DNA of 64,000 bases from Porphyra umbilicalis (GCA_002049455.2 KV918970.1:62001-126000); one strand, 5' to 3'. Positions 19,378-29,834 are shown, counted from the first letter of the stretch. Numbers and translations: made by a program. The notes: generated by a model not told the origin, from the sequence alone.

Positions 19378-19953
19378 TTATCCGTGACAGGAGCCACCAG
19401 AGGCTTGTGTTCCAGACCGTGGCCTGCTGGGCACAGGTTCCCCCATGACCGCTCTCGAGGGCTCGGTTCGTGTGCTTTTTACTTCTCCTGAGGGTATATA
19501 AGTGTGAGTTCCTAGAGTCCACTTGTACCAGGACACGGTGGCAATGAAGCGCCAGACCGTCTTGAAAGCGTCCGTGAAAGGTCTTGCCGTGACAGCATCT
19601 GTGGCCGCTTCGACCTTCAGCGTGTAGTTGTACATGGCCTTGAGCTCGCGCTGCGTCATCACCCCCCCGCTGCCAACAGTACAGGCATGGGTGAAGACGT
19701 GCCGGAGACCATCTCGCTGCCATGGCTCAAAGCAACCACCCCCCAGCATAGGAAAAGCCAACTTAGATTGGTCTGCATCAGCAAAGCGCTCGTAGCGCAA
19801 AAAAACGCCGTCACGCAAGCGACGGTCATGGTCACTGTCGTCTTCGTCCGAGCCGCTATCAGACGCTGACCATAGCCCACCACCTCGCGGCGAAGTGTCA
19901 TCACCCGTGGCGCCCGACGCTGGTGTACGAGAATGCTCGCCAGACGCGTCCAC
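19378..19953 (-). CDS. Hypothetical, possibly transposon-derived protein fragment (191 aa)
   Basis: The frame has convincing composition: an acidic N-terminal segment (SDSGSDEDDSDHDRRLRDG), then FLRYERFADADQSKLAFPML, CFEPWQRDGLRHVFTHAC, GGVMTQRELKAMYNYTLKVE and FTDAFKTVWRFIATVSWYKW. The 'RYERF...EPW..DGLRHV.THA...T.RELK.MY' pattern reminds me of proteins encoded by multi-copy elements in red algal genomes, but I cannot name a family. The frame ends in less convincing sequence, so it is probably a truncated or spliced first part. No transposase catalytic motif is visible. Confidence 0.4.
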   Translation of the reverse strand: MDASGEHSRTPASGATGDDTSPRGGGLWSASDSGSDEDDSDHDRRLRDGVFLRYERFADADQSKLAFPMLGGGCFEPWQRDGLRHVFTHACTVGSGGVMTQRELKAMYNYTLKVEAATDAVTARPFTDAFKTVWRFIATVSWYKWTLGTHTYIPSGEVKSTRTEPSRAVMGEPVPSRPRSGTQASGGSCHG

Positions 19954-20814
19954 AGTACATCCGTCTTCTTATGCAGTACAGCTTTCTTCAGCATAACTTT
20001 TCCACCAGCGCCGTTGCCGCCGCGAGTGGTGAAGTCCGTTGTTCACGAGACTGTCGCAACTCATGCATCCCGTTTGTGCCTGTACGACCTGTGTCACACC
20101 CATTCGGGTCGGCACCTGCCCGCAGAACTGCATCGCAACGCCGATCTGCTGCCGCCTTCGCCAGCTGCCAGTACAACTGTGCGATGCCACCGCCGCGCAG
20201 GCACGAGAGGCGAGGGCACCGCACTGAGACGGACATCTCTGCTGCATGCTTTCCCCGTGGCGCATGCATTCCCCGTGGAGGCGCCATCCACCCTCCCGCA
20301 GCCCCCAGCCCCCCCGCAAACCTCAACGATGGAGACGGCCGTCCCCTCTCTTCCCCGCGTGGGCGTCGCACTCCTACAGCGTTGTCCTCTGCATCTCGAC
20401 GTGGACTTAGAGCCGCGTGATTATGATTTTTCCCTCTTCCTCTACCGTGCTGACCTGTGGGAAGCCGCCAATCTGATGCTTGCCATGTGCCCTGACAAGG
20501 ATCTAGCCTCGCGCATCCACTGGCGCCTTCATATGGAGACAACCCTGAACCCCGTGCCCTTTGGCTGCTTCACGCAGCGCGGTCTGCTGCTCCTCATCAC
20601 CTCGGCGTTTCGCGAGCCCACCGAGCAACCCTCATCATCCGCAGCCATGAACGTGTTTGTGGAGATGCTGGACGCAGTTTCCGACTGCTTTTGGTCACGC
20701 TGGGATCTTCATAACGAGAAGACGAAGTTCCCCATTTGCACGCAGCACACGCCAAGTGCGCTTGCCTGCGGTAGCTGCGTGTCGAACCACCCGTTTTGTG
20801 ATGGTTCGCAGTAG
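19933..20814 (+). CDS. Hypothetical protein (C-terminal part convincing)
   Basis: A 293-codon frame. The first ~130 residues look like random translation and overlap the opposite-strand frame at 19378-19953. From the Met at about 20330 the composition is protein-like: LPRVGVALLQRCPLHLDVDL, DYDFSLFLYRADLWEAANLM, HMETTLNPVPFGCFTQRGLL, NVFVEMLDAVSDCFWSRWDL, and a Cys-containing end (CTQHTPSALACGSCVSNHPF). I do not recognise it. It may be an accessory gene of the same element as the neighbouring minus frame, since the two are divergent and ~380 bp apart. Confidence 0.38.
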   Translation: MLARRVHSTSVFLCSTAFFSITFPPAPLPPRVVKSVVHETVATHASRLCLYDLCHTHSGRHLPAELHRNADLLPPSPAASTTVRCHRRAGTRGEGTALRRTSLLHAFPVAHAFPVEAPSTLPQPPAPPQTSTMETAVPSLPRVGVALLQRCPLHLDVDLEPRDYDFSLFLYRADLWEAANLMLAMCPDKDLASRIHWRLHMETTLNPVPFGCFTQRGLLLLITSAFREPTEQPSSSAAMNVFVEMLDAVSDCFWSRWDLHNEKTKFPICTQHTPSALACGSCVSNHPFCDGSQ

Positions 20815-22110
20815 GGGAGGGTGTGTGCGACCTTGACCATTTAAATGGCTGACCTCTGGTTTTTTGGACTGCAACCTCCACCACACACGAAGGTCCTGCA
20901 GTTGCGCTGGCGGGCGGCAAGCCGTCCGCTGCGCCGCAGCAGCAACCGGCACCGCCGGCGGACACGGCGGCATCGGCACTGCCGAGGGTTGCGTCGGCAG
21001 CGGCAAGTGCAGACGAGCGGTTTGGACTCCGCCCCGGCTGTTACGAGGTGCCCCACCGGCGGCGCCGTTGCAGGCAGCGGCAGAGGATTCGGCGGACGCC
21101 GCGGTGGCGCATGCTTGGCAAGAGCCAGTGCATGCAAGACGTGCCCCTCCAAAGCGGTTCCATTGGCCAACGTGACCAAGAATGCGGCGCTGACCGTGGC
21201 GGTCGCCCACGCGCCCCCGCCGGTGCCGCCGACTTACGCAGCGGCGGGCGCGTGGCGGGCTGCGACTTGGTCGCCCCCGTCCCAGACGCCGCCGGACGCA
21301 CCTTCGCCCCGTCCCTTGTCAGTCGCCCCCGCGCCGCCGCCGATGCCGCCGTTTTACACGAGCGGCGGGTGCGCAGCTGGGCTGCAACCTGGCCGCCCCC
21401 GTCCCCGACCCCGCCGGACGCACAGTCGCCCAGTCCATCCCTGGCGCGTGGACGCTCATTGACTGTCGACGCCTTGGCCACCGCCGTTCTGGTGGCCAGT
21501 GGACGACCGAGAGGGCCGAATTCGCTGGCCGGTGATGCACGCGGCTGCCCCGTTCGGAGCCGCAACCGCCGCCGCGGCGCGTGCATGAGCTGTCTGTTGT
21601 ACGTCGGCAGCGTTTTGCCGATATGTTTGAAGCGCTGCGAGAGCAGCATGCTACTGCTGCTGCTCGCCGAACGCTTTCGGTGGCTCTGGCTCTGGTCCTG
21701 AGGGAAGCAGCCGCTTTTGTCGCTGTTAGTGCTGCTGCGGTTTTTGTGGCTGGTCTTAATGCTGCTGCTCCCGTTGTCGTCGTTTCTGTTGACGTTGCTG
21801 CTGCTGCGGTTGTCCCTGCTGCTGTTCTGATTTTGTGTTTGCTGTTCCCGTTCTCGTTGAGTCTGTTGACGTTGCTGCTGCTGCGGCTGTTGCTGCTGCT
21901 GCTTCGTTGTTTTCGTTGCTGTTGACGTGGCTGCTGCTGCTGTTGGAGTTGGTCTTCCTGCATTTACCGTTGACGTTGCGGTTGGCCCTGCTGCTGCTGC
22001 TCTTCTTGCAGCTGCAGTTGGTGTTGTCGTCGCTGTTCCTGGTGTTGATGGTGCTACTGGCGATGACGTTGCAGCTCCTACTGCTGCTGCTCCACAGCCA
22101 CCTCCACGGG
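20815..22110. other. GC-rich, CTG/CAG-rich region without a supported gene
   Basis: Overlapping Arg/Pro/Ala-rich frames occur on both strands. From about 21640 the plus strand is rich in CTGCTG and GTTGTTG triplets, so plus frames read Leu/Val-rich and minus frames Gln/Ser/Asn-rich (QQQQQP, NRSSS). This looks like expanded triplet sequence. A Gln-rich minus-strand protein is possible but cannot be supported over the shadows. Confidence 0.4.
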
Positions 22111-22680
22111 CGGCACCGCCGCCGCCGCCGCCTGGTGCTGCGCCATCGCCACGAAGGCCTCCATGGCCGCATGCTGCAGCTGCTGCTGCTTGCCGGGAGG
22201 CGGACGGTGGCAGCAACCGCCCTCATGTGGTGCGGCTGCCACTCCGGCGACACGTGCTGCTGCGCCGTCGCCGCCGGGACGGCCATGGCCTCCTGCTGCA
22301 GCTTGCGGGAAGGTGGAAGCTGGCAGAAACCGCCCTCTGGTGGTGCAGCTGCCGCCCCAGCGACACGTGGTGCCGCGCCGTCGCCGCTGGGGCGGCCATG
22401 ACCGACTGCTGCAGCTTCTGCTGCTGGCGGGAAGGCGGATGTTAGTAGCAACCGCCGTCTGGTGGTGCGACTGACGCCCTGGCGACAAGTGCTGTTGCGC
22501 CGTCGCAGCCGGGGCGGCCATGACCGCCTGCTGCAGCTGCTGCTGCTTGTGGGAAGACGCGCTTTAACAGCAACCGCCGTCTGGTGATGCGGCTCCCGCC
22601 CCGGCGACACGTGCGGACCCGACAACCCCTGCTGCTGGTGCTCCACCGCCGCAGCCACAAGCGCCGCCGCCGCCGCCGCC
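22110..22680. repeat. Minisatellite, period ~113-123 bp, about 4.5 copies
   Basis: The block beginning 'ggccatgaccgcctgctgcagct', followed by 'gggaag-cgg' and 'agcaaccgccgtctggtggtg', recurs near 22160, 22281, 22394 and 22517. Each unit ends with a 'ggcgacacgtgctg'-like segment. Units differ by substitutions and a few triplets. All reading frames through it are repeats of one motif. Confidence 0.75.
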
Positions 22681-24106
22681 GCCTGCTGCTGCGCCATCGC
22701 CGCCTGACAGATCTAGATTCCTGCCTTAAGGACTCGATTGTAGATGATAGCCTAGACTACTTCGAGTGACGTCGTGAGGAGGGTCTGCCGAAACCGATCA
22801 GAGAGCAAGACCTGCCCATGGGGCGTCGCTCCTGGGCCACAAAACGTGTGCAGAGGGAACCTCAATGTGACTTGGTAGTCGTGCAACCGACACGCTGTTT
22901 CCCGGCGCAGAGGGGATGGGAACTGGGTAAACATGCGTCGGCTCGCACATCGAGAATACCGTGAAGTCCCGGACGCACCCAGTCCCGATTTATCAATGAT
23001 TGGGTCTCCTTCACGCGCAGTAAATTCGTTCTCAGCTCAGTGGCAATCTCGTCCCCTATCGTCCTAACACAGCACGTCCCGAACTCGCAATCCCTCGATT
23101 CAATACGGATCAGTAGCACTCGCACCAGTTTCTCAATCGCATGAGTGACATGTCAGATTGCAAGTTGGGCATTGGTCTGAACGAAGAGAGTGTCCACAGG
23201 TTTGTGTTCACACTGTTGACAAAATAGGCAGACATTTTTTTGCGGAAGAGGCAGTCAGACTATCAGCTGAACAAGTCCTCATATTTTTTTCGAATGACAG
23301 TCCCCGAGATGATCTGTGGGTCAGGATGACACTGCTTCTGGAACGATCGCAGAGTCAGTCCCGAAGATGATCCGTTGAACGAGTCCAGAAACTGTAGTGG
23401 TAAACTGCCGATATCAGAGGTCACTCGAGAATCAGGCAATCTAAAATGTAGGGTTTTCGCTGATCCACGGAACTGTTGTGCACATGATCCTCAGGTGCTG
23501 GTGTGAGGATGATTCCCACTGAAAATCGGTGCAGATGGTCTTCGAGCACTTCTGAACTCCACTGCGGGCTCTGTCTCCAACATCAACAAAAAGTGGGCGT
23601 AATTTGATCGCATGATCAATGTGCGACTGTTCTGCGAACCGTCGGTGGGCGTGTTCGAATCTGGCAGTTCCCAGTTTTAAGGAAGCGGGGACAAAAGGCT
23701 GTGTACCTCAGTTACCCTTTTGTTATGGTACTCGTTCTGATGTTGGTGAACGTCCCATGAGGCTGTGTCTTGACGGCGCGAGCACGTGCACGTGATTGGG
23801 TCCGAATATGGATATAAGTCCGTCGAGCACGCGTGATTCGACAACCGCTGTCTTGACGGGCCACCAAAACTGTGGTGATTAGATTGTTTGAAACGCGGCA
23901 TCTGGAGTGGGCAGATCGCATCTCAGAGCGATCGCAAGGAAGTTTCGGACACAGCGCGCCTGCTACGTTGCCGCAACCACGCAAGCGGGCCCCGCCGATG
24001 AGGATTCGCCTCATCGCAGTCACGTGGCCGCACGACATGATCCGAAGAGAGCTCTCGTCCAATCATTCGTGTCAGATGCAGGCCCGCCCAACAGGCAATT
24101 TCCTTA
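22681..24106. other. Intergenic, nothing recognisable
   Basis: About 50% GC, with only short open frames on both strands and none with recognisable protein features. No tRNA-like fold, long repeat or transposon end was found. Confidence 0.5.
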
Positions 24107-24166
24107 CCGAGCACGTTCACGTGTGCGAGATTTTTTCAAGAATCTCGCACACGTGAACGTGCTCGG
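24107..24166. repeat. Perfect 26-bp inverted repeat (60-nt hairpin)
   Basis: The arms 24107-24132 and 24141-24166 are exact reverse complements (arm starts CCGAGCACGTTCACGTG) around the 8-nt spacer TTTTCAAG. The right arm is followed by three 'atcggcccg'-like units and 'ccggtaag', echoing 'ccttaccg' just left of the left arm. It could be a fold-back element, a transcription terminator or a small-RNA precursor; nothing decides between these. Confidence 0.85.
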
Positions 24167-24979
24167 CCCGGATCGGCCCGAATCGGCCCGTTTCGGCCGG
24201 TAAGTCCGTTCGTGCGCGGGTCACCCGATCACTCCAATAATGTCCAAACTGGTCGACTTGATTGGGGCGTGATTGGAACGTCGCGTTCCCATTGGCTAGC
24301 ACGCACTTGTGCACGCCGTGCACGCGTCGTTAAGACAGACCCTGAGCAGCCGCGCGCGGCGTTTGTCACTATTGGTTACTATCCACTGTCGGCCCTGAGT
24401 TTGCTCACTACTGTTCAATGTTTTTTGAACATGTACTTGCGTTCTTTGACTCGACTTTGAGCATTGCGAGGCTCCTGGCAAGTGATTATTCCTGAGGTAT
24501 CTGGATGCGTGCATCCCACGCATGCTTAGTCATTGGACTTGCATTTATCCACTTTGGAGCCATTAAATGGCGGTACCATTCAGATGAGAGTACAGTCATT
24601 GCGCATTTATATGTGTCCCGCTGATAACGTACCCTGCTTTATAACTGAGCGCAACTCGATTGCTCCGGTGCGAGGCCCACCGCACTTGATGGCACTTGAA
24701 GTGATGATTCACAGCTGATCTGCGATCGAGTAATCCGCTGCCTCAAGTCTGTCGAAATTTGCCTGCCTACCCCCCCAGGAACACATCGTGAAGGACGGGG
24801 CACAAGTCTTGCCACGCCCTTCCCTGTCTCATTGCACCATTTACAAATTCAAATTCACGATCGAGCGTCATGAGCACCTCGGGTGGTTGTCGTTTCGGAA
24901 CAGATTGACCAATCAGCTGCAAAATCTCACGTGGGCTACAAAGTGCTCCACCCTGCTTTTCAAGGGCATAATGACTGTA

Positions 24980-24999
24980 CAGTCAATACCCACTTATAT
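24980..24999 (+). repeat. Left terminal inverted repeat of the Tigger element
   Basis: Starts CAGTCAATACCCACTTATAT, preceded by the TA target duplication. It pairs with 28373-28392 with a single mismatch. Confidence 0.9.
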
Positions 25000-25423
25000 A
25001 GCAGGCTGGCATACATTGTAGCCCCTCTTTTTTTAACCGATTTGGTGTCCGCGCAGGGGATCAGAAGGTCAAATGAGCGTGTGATCAACGGTTCTCACGC
25101 ACGATGAGAAGCCTATTCGAATATAGGTGTCGTATTAAGTGATCGACAGCGGGGCCTGTTAGTGGAGAAGTACCTGTTCATGTTGCAATCTCGAGGCTCC
25201 ACCGGACTGCAGGCAGGGCTTCGTGTGCCTTGGACTAGTCACAAGAGCCCAAAGCACTCGGTCAGATCAAGGGCGGATCCCTGCCAGATGAGGAGGAAAA
25301 GGCACCGTTGCTGCGCCAGATCGTGTCCAGGCCTGGGTCAACTGACCAGCACCTTGAATGAGGCAGCAGACAGTGGGATCGCGATGGTTCCGTCGGTGGT
25401 GGCTCAACTCACTGGTCCGGCTC

Positions 25424-25525
25424 CCACTGGTGGCCACCGCTTCTGTCAGAGGCTCCCACGGGTGGCCACCGCTTCCGTCGGCGGATCCCACCGGTGGCCA
25501 ACGAGGCCGACGGCGGCTTCTGTGG
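25424..25525. repeat. Short minisatellite, period ~33 bp, three copies
   Basis: Three imperfect units of 'tcccactggtggccaccgct' plus ~13 bp lie side by side in the untranslated part of the Tigger element, downstream of the transposase stop. Confidence 0.65.
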
Positions 25526-25760
25526 GCTGTTGGCCAAGTTCGTCGGCATCACCACATTGCGGTAGCGTACTGGACGCACCCAGCCGTACATAATATGGGC
25601 ATACAGTACATTGCGTGATGCAAGCCACATTTTTCCGCCCAGGACGGACGATTACCGCCAGGTTAAAGAAAAAGAAAAACAAATGAAGACGTCGTCTTCT
25701 TCCTGCACGGACCCAACAAAAAAAGAAAAAAAATAGCAGTGCAAACAAAAATAGCACAGA

Positions 25761-28019
25761 TCACTCGTGTCCACTGGACGAGCTCGAGTCGCTGTCCCCG
25801 CCCTTGCTTCCTTCCTCTTCGATCGCTGGCTTCCCAGCCCACACAATATCATCAGCCGTGGCAGCGCGGACCCCCTCGTCCTCCTCCTGCCTCAGCCAGC
25901 CTTCCAACGCAGCCGCGCTAGCGGCGGCACCGCCACCACGAAACGCCGCCCTCCCAAATTCACTCCCACTCATTAAAGCAACGCACGCCTCCACGTCATC
26001 ACGCACCGAATGGGACGACTGGCGATATTCCCCGTGCTGAGCGTTGACAGCTGCGGCCACGTCGGCGGGAAGAAGCGTAGACTTGATCCAACAGTGTGCA
26101 ATCGTCGAAGGTTCGATGGCAGCCCATTCGGCAGGCACAATCTCCGCCGCGTCTTGGAGGTGAGCTCCAGCCCCTTCCCGGACACCCATCACAGGACGCC
26201 TGGAGGCTCGGCAGGCCGGCAGACGCCGCCGGTTCACTGGACGGGCTGCTGCTGCCTGCTCAGGCGTTGCGGCTGGCCAATCTGAAGGAAACCCCCAAAC
26301 GCCAGGTCCGGCTGCCATAGCCGCATCCGCCATCGAATTGCTCGGGTGACCGGCTACCGCGGAACCCGAGGCTGAGTTGGGCGATTCAGGCGCCTCTGGG
26401 GAAGCGTCCGACGGCGCACTCGCGACCGGGGCCGTCGCCGGCGTACTTGAGGCTGGCGCACCGTTTCCACCGCCGCCCGCCGCTGCTGGTTGGCCGCTGC
26501 TCCTCAGGCCCGACTCAAATGCCGCGACGACCAAGTCCAAAAGTCGCCTCTTGTACCGACGCTTCAAACACGCGATGATTCCCAGGTCCAATGGTTGGTA
26601 CAAAGACGTGCAGTTCGGCGGTAGTGGAATGAAGCGCACTTGATCGCACTCGAGTTCGACGTGGGCGCCGCAGTTGTCCGAGATAAGGGCCACCGGAAGT
26701 CTCGTGCGACCGCGTACGGCTGGTAGAAAGACCGTCTCGAACCAGGACTTGTACACACCTCCATCCATCCACGCACTTTCCTGGGAAAAGTACGGAAGAG
26801 GGCAAGGCTGACGTGGTCGCTTGAAGCACAACGGTTCTTTTGCCTTGCCAATAATAGCAAGTGGAATCTTGTGCGTACCCGTGGCATTGCACGCCAAGAC
26901 AAGGGTGACCCGGTCCTTGGCCTTCATCGCCTTGGTCCCGCGCGCCCGCCGGCGCTGACCGGCAGTTACGTAGGCACGATTAGGAATGCACCGGTAGAAG
27001 AGCCCCGTCTCGTCGACGTTGTAGATCCTCTCGGGACTGTACCCCTCGAGCTTCTTTCGAATCTCGGCGATGAGCGGCTCTGCCCCGGCAGCGTCCGCTG
27101 AACCGCCCGTACCCCAAAGAGCAATGTTGTGCAGGTTGTACCGCCGTGCCCACCTCTGGATGAAATTTGGCGACCCCTTGAAACCGGTGACCCCCAGCTC
27201 TTCCGCAATGAGCCGGGCACGGGCCTCCAAAATGCCACCCGATACGGGGAGATGTTTGGCACCGACTCGTTGCAGGGTCTGATACCAATCCCAAAGCTTG
27301 GATGACACCTGCTCAAAGTAAGACCGCCGGTGGCGCGTCCAGGACAGGTTCTCGTCCGCCGCCGCCCGGCGCTTGAATTGCGCACGGTTCTTGTAGATAC
27401 CGCGAGCGGTGGACTCGGCAATAGGGAGGTGGAACATTGACAATATCTCGGACCACTTGTATTGTCCACTCTCCCGCAGCTCAATAAGCGCTAACTTTTC
27501 GCCCAAGGAGATAGACTGCCGCCTCTTGCGACCCGCCCCACGCCCTTGTCGCGGGCTCGGCTCCGACGGCCCCGGACCGTCGCTAGCCGTCACGTCTTGA
27601 TCTGCACGGTCACCCGCGTCCGCGGTGGCCGATGATTCCCCGACAGGATGCTCAGTCGAAAGCGCAGGATTCCCACCAAACGCCTCGACAGCCGCCGCAG
27701 TGGCTGCCTGCGCCGCAACATCAATGGCCCGACGGATCTCAGGAGAGGGATCAGGGTACACTTGCTCCACCGCGGCGGCTGCGGCCGCCGCCGCCACATC
27801 GCCCACCCGCGTGCGATTCAGAGAAGCCGGGGAACCACGAGGAGTCACCACGGCGGCAGCGCACAGGGACGCACAAGCAGCGAGCAAGAGAATCTCAAGA
27901 CAAATGGCCAATAGCTCCAAAAACTCCATTGTACCGACCAGTACGAGAGGAAAAGAAAAAAAAGAAAAAAAAGCACCGCGCAGCCCCACGCAATGCTCCC
28001 CACAACTCGGGGCCACCAC
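25761..28019 (-). CDS. Tigger/pogo transposase (752 aa), intact
   Basis: DNA-binding and cut-and-paste transposase of the pogo/CENP-B-like branch of Tc1/mariner. Met1 may be upstream of the real start; Met31 is an alternative, since residues 1-60 are hydrophobic and unusual. Residues ~167-215 form the CENP-B N-terminal HTH (KRRQSISLGEKLALIELRES). Residues ~240-295 form the second HTH (LPVSGGILEARARLIAEELG, NFIQRWARRYNL). The DDE domain has catalytic D336 (YNVDETGLFY), D448 (ISDNCGAHVE) and D478 (SLYQPLDLGI). The C-terminus is Ala/Pro-rich and then acidic (GGDSDSSSSSGHE). The coding frame has no break, and the gene sits between matching TIRs. Confidence 0.95.
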   Translation of the reverse strand: MVAPSCGEHCVGLRGAFFSFFSFPLVLVGTMEFLELLAICLEILLLAACASLCAAAVVTPRGSPASLNRTRVGDVAAAAAAAAVEQVYPDPSPEIRRAIDVAAQAATAAAVEAFGGNPALSTEHPVGESSATADAGDRADQDVTASDGPGPSEPSPRQGRGAGRKRRQSISLGEKLALIELRESGQYKWSEILSMFHLPIAESTARGIYKNRAQFKRRAAADENLSWTRHRRSYFEQVSSKLWDWYQTLQRVGAKHLPVSGGILEARARLIAEELGVTGFKGSPNFIQRWARRYNLHNIALWGTGGSADAAGAEPLIAEIRKKLEGYSPERIYNVDETGLFYRCIPNRAYVTAGQRRRARGTKAMKAKDRVTLVLACNATGTHKIPLAIIGKAKEPLCFKRPRQPCPLPYFSQESAWMDGGVYKSWFETVFLPAVRGRTRLPVALISDNCGAHVELECDQVRFIPLPPNCTSLYQPLDLGIIACLKRRYKRRLLDLVVAAFESGLRSSGQPAAAGGGGNGAPASSTPATAPVASAPSDASPEAPESPNSASGSAVAGHPSNSMADAAMAAGPGVWGFPSDWPAATPEQAAAARPVNRRRLPACRASRRPVMGVREGAGAHLQDAAEIVPAEWAAIEPSTIAHCWIKSTLLPADVAAAVNAQHGEYRQSSHSVRDDVEACVALMSGSEFGRAAFRGGGAAASAAALEGWLRQEEDEGVRAATADDIVWAGKPAIEEEGSKGGDSDSSSSSGHE

Positions 28020-28372
28020 AATAGGGCAAGACGAAAGGGCAGGCGGGCAGCACTACAGCGGGGCACAGCCTTGGGTTGGAGGCAGTGGCGGGCCTAAAAT
28101 CCGCGACGCTGATCCGGATGCTGCCGACGACGGTGGCGGTGACGACGGTGGCGATGCCAATGGTGGCAACGGCGACGGCGACGGTAGCGCCAAAAACCAC
28201 GGATCCACGACAGGCACACCATGAACCCCAGACACGGAAAATACGACGATGCAATCCTCGACTGTATGCCGATCGATCACTTCAATTTGTCAGATTTGGG
28301 AATCACCAGCAGGTTACATCAAGACGAGCGATCACTCCACCTATATGTCGCCCCGCCATATAAGCGGAGCGC

Positions 28373-28392
28373 ATATAAGTGGGTAATGACTG
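28373..28392 (-). repeat. Right terminal inverted repeat of the Tigger element
   Basis: Ends GTGGGTAATGACTG and is followed by TA, which also serves as the left flank of the adjoining MITE at 28395. Confidence 0.9.
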
Positions 28393-28394
28393 TA

Positions 28395-28525
28395 CAGTGC
28401 GTTCTCGTTATAAGAGACAGCTGATTCGGCTTAATCTGAAGAAAAAGTGGCCCACACGGACTGGAATGGAAGACTTGCGACCCATATTCTTTTGTTAACG
28501 ATTCTCTTATAACGAGAACACACTG
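28395..28525. mobile_element. 131-bp MITE of Tc1/mariner type
   Basis: The element has 23-bp terminal inverted repeats matching at 22 of 23 positions (left CAGTGCGTTCTCGTTATAAG, right end CGAGAACACACTG), TA on both sides (28393-28394 and 28526-28527) and no coding capacity. Its TIR differs from that of the adjacent Tigger element apart from CAGT, so it was mobilised by another family. It shares one TA with the Tigger element: one of the two inserted exactly at the edge of the other. Confidence 0.87.
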
Positions 28526-28785
28526 TATGTGTAATCGGGCATGTTCTTTTTGAATATGAGTATATCCGAGTATTTCTATCCATTATATCATAGTGCCATT
28601 TATTCATGAAAGCCTCTGGTTCTGCGCAGAGCGCCGCCGCCGAGACCGCCGCCGCCGAGGCCGCCTCCGCCGGCCACGGCCGCCGCATTCGCCGGTGCTT
28701 TGAATGGCACTGTGATGCTTTGCCGTGACGTGCTTGTCCAGCGTGTGTGGTCAGAGACAGCATGGTGAGAAAAAAAGGCAAGTGT

Positions 28786-29820
28786 TTACTGAGCACAAAC
28801 TGCCGCCGAAACCCGATCAACGCGGTCAAATTGCCCGACAATGTGGCGCTGACTCAAGAAACTGGCTGCCATCGCCTGCAGCAGGTGAGGGTCATCCACC
28901 AGTGATTGTCTGTGGTACACCAAACTTCTGATGATCCCCTTGAAATCGTTGAAAACGCCTTCAATCGGTTGCATGTTGGGGCTGTATGGAGGAAGGGGGA
29001 GGAACGCGACACCATTGACCGTCATGAAAGCGTCCCCATCGGCATCATGGATAGGGGCGTTGTCAAACATCACGACGCAGTTGTCGGGCTGTAAATCGCA
29101 TGGCGCCCCCGGCGTGTACACGCCGAGCTTGGGGAAGAGATGTTGAAGAAAAATTCGACAGTCCGCCCCCGTCAACGCCTTCTCCCGCACGCCCAGAGAC
29201 ATACAGCCGAGGATGCGGCCTTGGCTGAATACCGCCATCGTTGTGCTTGTGCGAGAGACGGACCGCGGGTCACGGTCACGGAGGTGCGAGCGCTCGTGCG
29301 TCAGCGACCGGCCGTAGAGACGAAACACGTCGGACCTATTCGTGTGCGTCTCATCGATGAAGACGATGCAGCGACGAGGGATGCGCTGCAGCACAATGGC
29401 GTGCTGACGCCGGCCCTCCTCCGTCGACTCACGAATGAGCCTCAAAATCCTTTTACGACTGAATCCATGACGGCGAAGGTGGCGGTCGACCGTGCTCTTA
29501 GAAAAATGCACAGTCTTCCTGTCCCCCGCCTAGTCCTGACTCATCGTCTTGAGCGTCTCGGCATGCTCGTGGAGCAACGCATGAGGATGGTTCCGCACAA
29601 GGTAGATGAACCCGTCCATCAGCTGCCGGTTGTACTCGCAGGCGTCGTGATGTTTTTTCCGCCGGTCCGCGTTGCGCCACACCGACCCGCTGTCCACGTA
29701 GTACTGCTCCCAGCGCCTCAGCTGTGTGCGCGAGACGCTCATGCTGCTGCGCACCTTGCTGCGCTACATACCGTTAGACAGCATGGAAAGAGCAGAAGCA
29801 CGCAAGTGCTCAGAAGACAT
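28786..29820 (-). pseudogene. IS630/Tc1-mariner-type transposase, two in-frame TAG stops
   Basis: One frame runs from ATG 29820 (MSSEHLRASALSMLSNGM) to the stop at 28786, about 345 codons, interrupted only by two TAG codons: after SNGM and after ETLKTMSQD. The N-terminal part is an HTH pair (VSRTQLRRWEQYYVDSGSV; HFSKSTVDRHLRRHGFSRKR). The DDE domain has FIDETH, MFDNAPIHD and PYSPNMQPIEGVFNDFK, i.e. the DDE triad of DDE_3 transposases. Without the stops the length would be typical of the family. Clear terminal repeats were not found; the upstream side runs into a GC-rich simple repeat. Confidence 0.85.
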
Positions 29821-29834
29821 CTTTCTGGAGGCAG

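Larger units (their letters stand above)
24980..28392 (-). mobile_element. pogo/Tigger-type DNA transposon, apparently complete
   Basis: The 3413-bp element is bounded by 20-bp terminal inverted repeats that match at 19 of 20 positions (left 24980-24999 starting CAGTCAATACCC; right 28373-28392 ending GGGTAATGACTG). It is flanked by TA on both sides (24978-24979, 28393-28394), the duplication expected for the Tc1/mariner superfamily. It contains one uninterrupted transposase gene on the minus strand. Intact ends and ORF suggest a recent, possibly still competent copy. Confidence 0.9.

Noticed and set aside
24967-24979. Sequence 'aatgactgta' left of the Tigger element as the end of another Tigger copy
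   Set aside because: It matches the right TIR for only ~10 bases and then diverges, so it is probably chance or a tiny remnant.
28590-28712. Possible small MITE with 'agtgccatt' / 'aatggcact' ends
   Set aside because: Only 9 bp of inverted match and no convincing flanking duplication.
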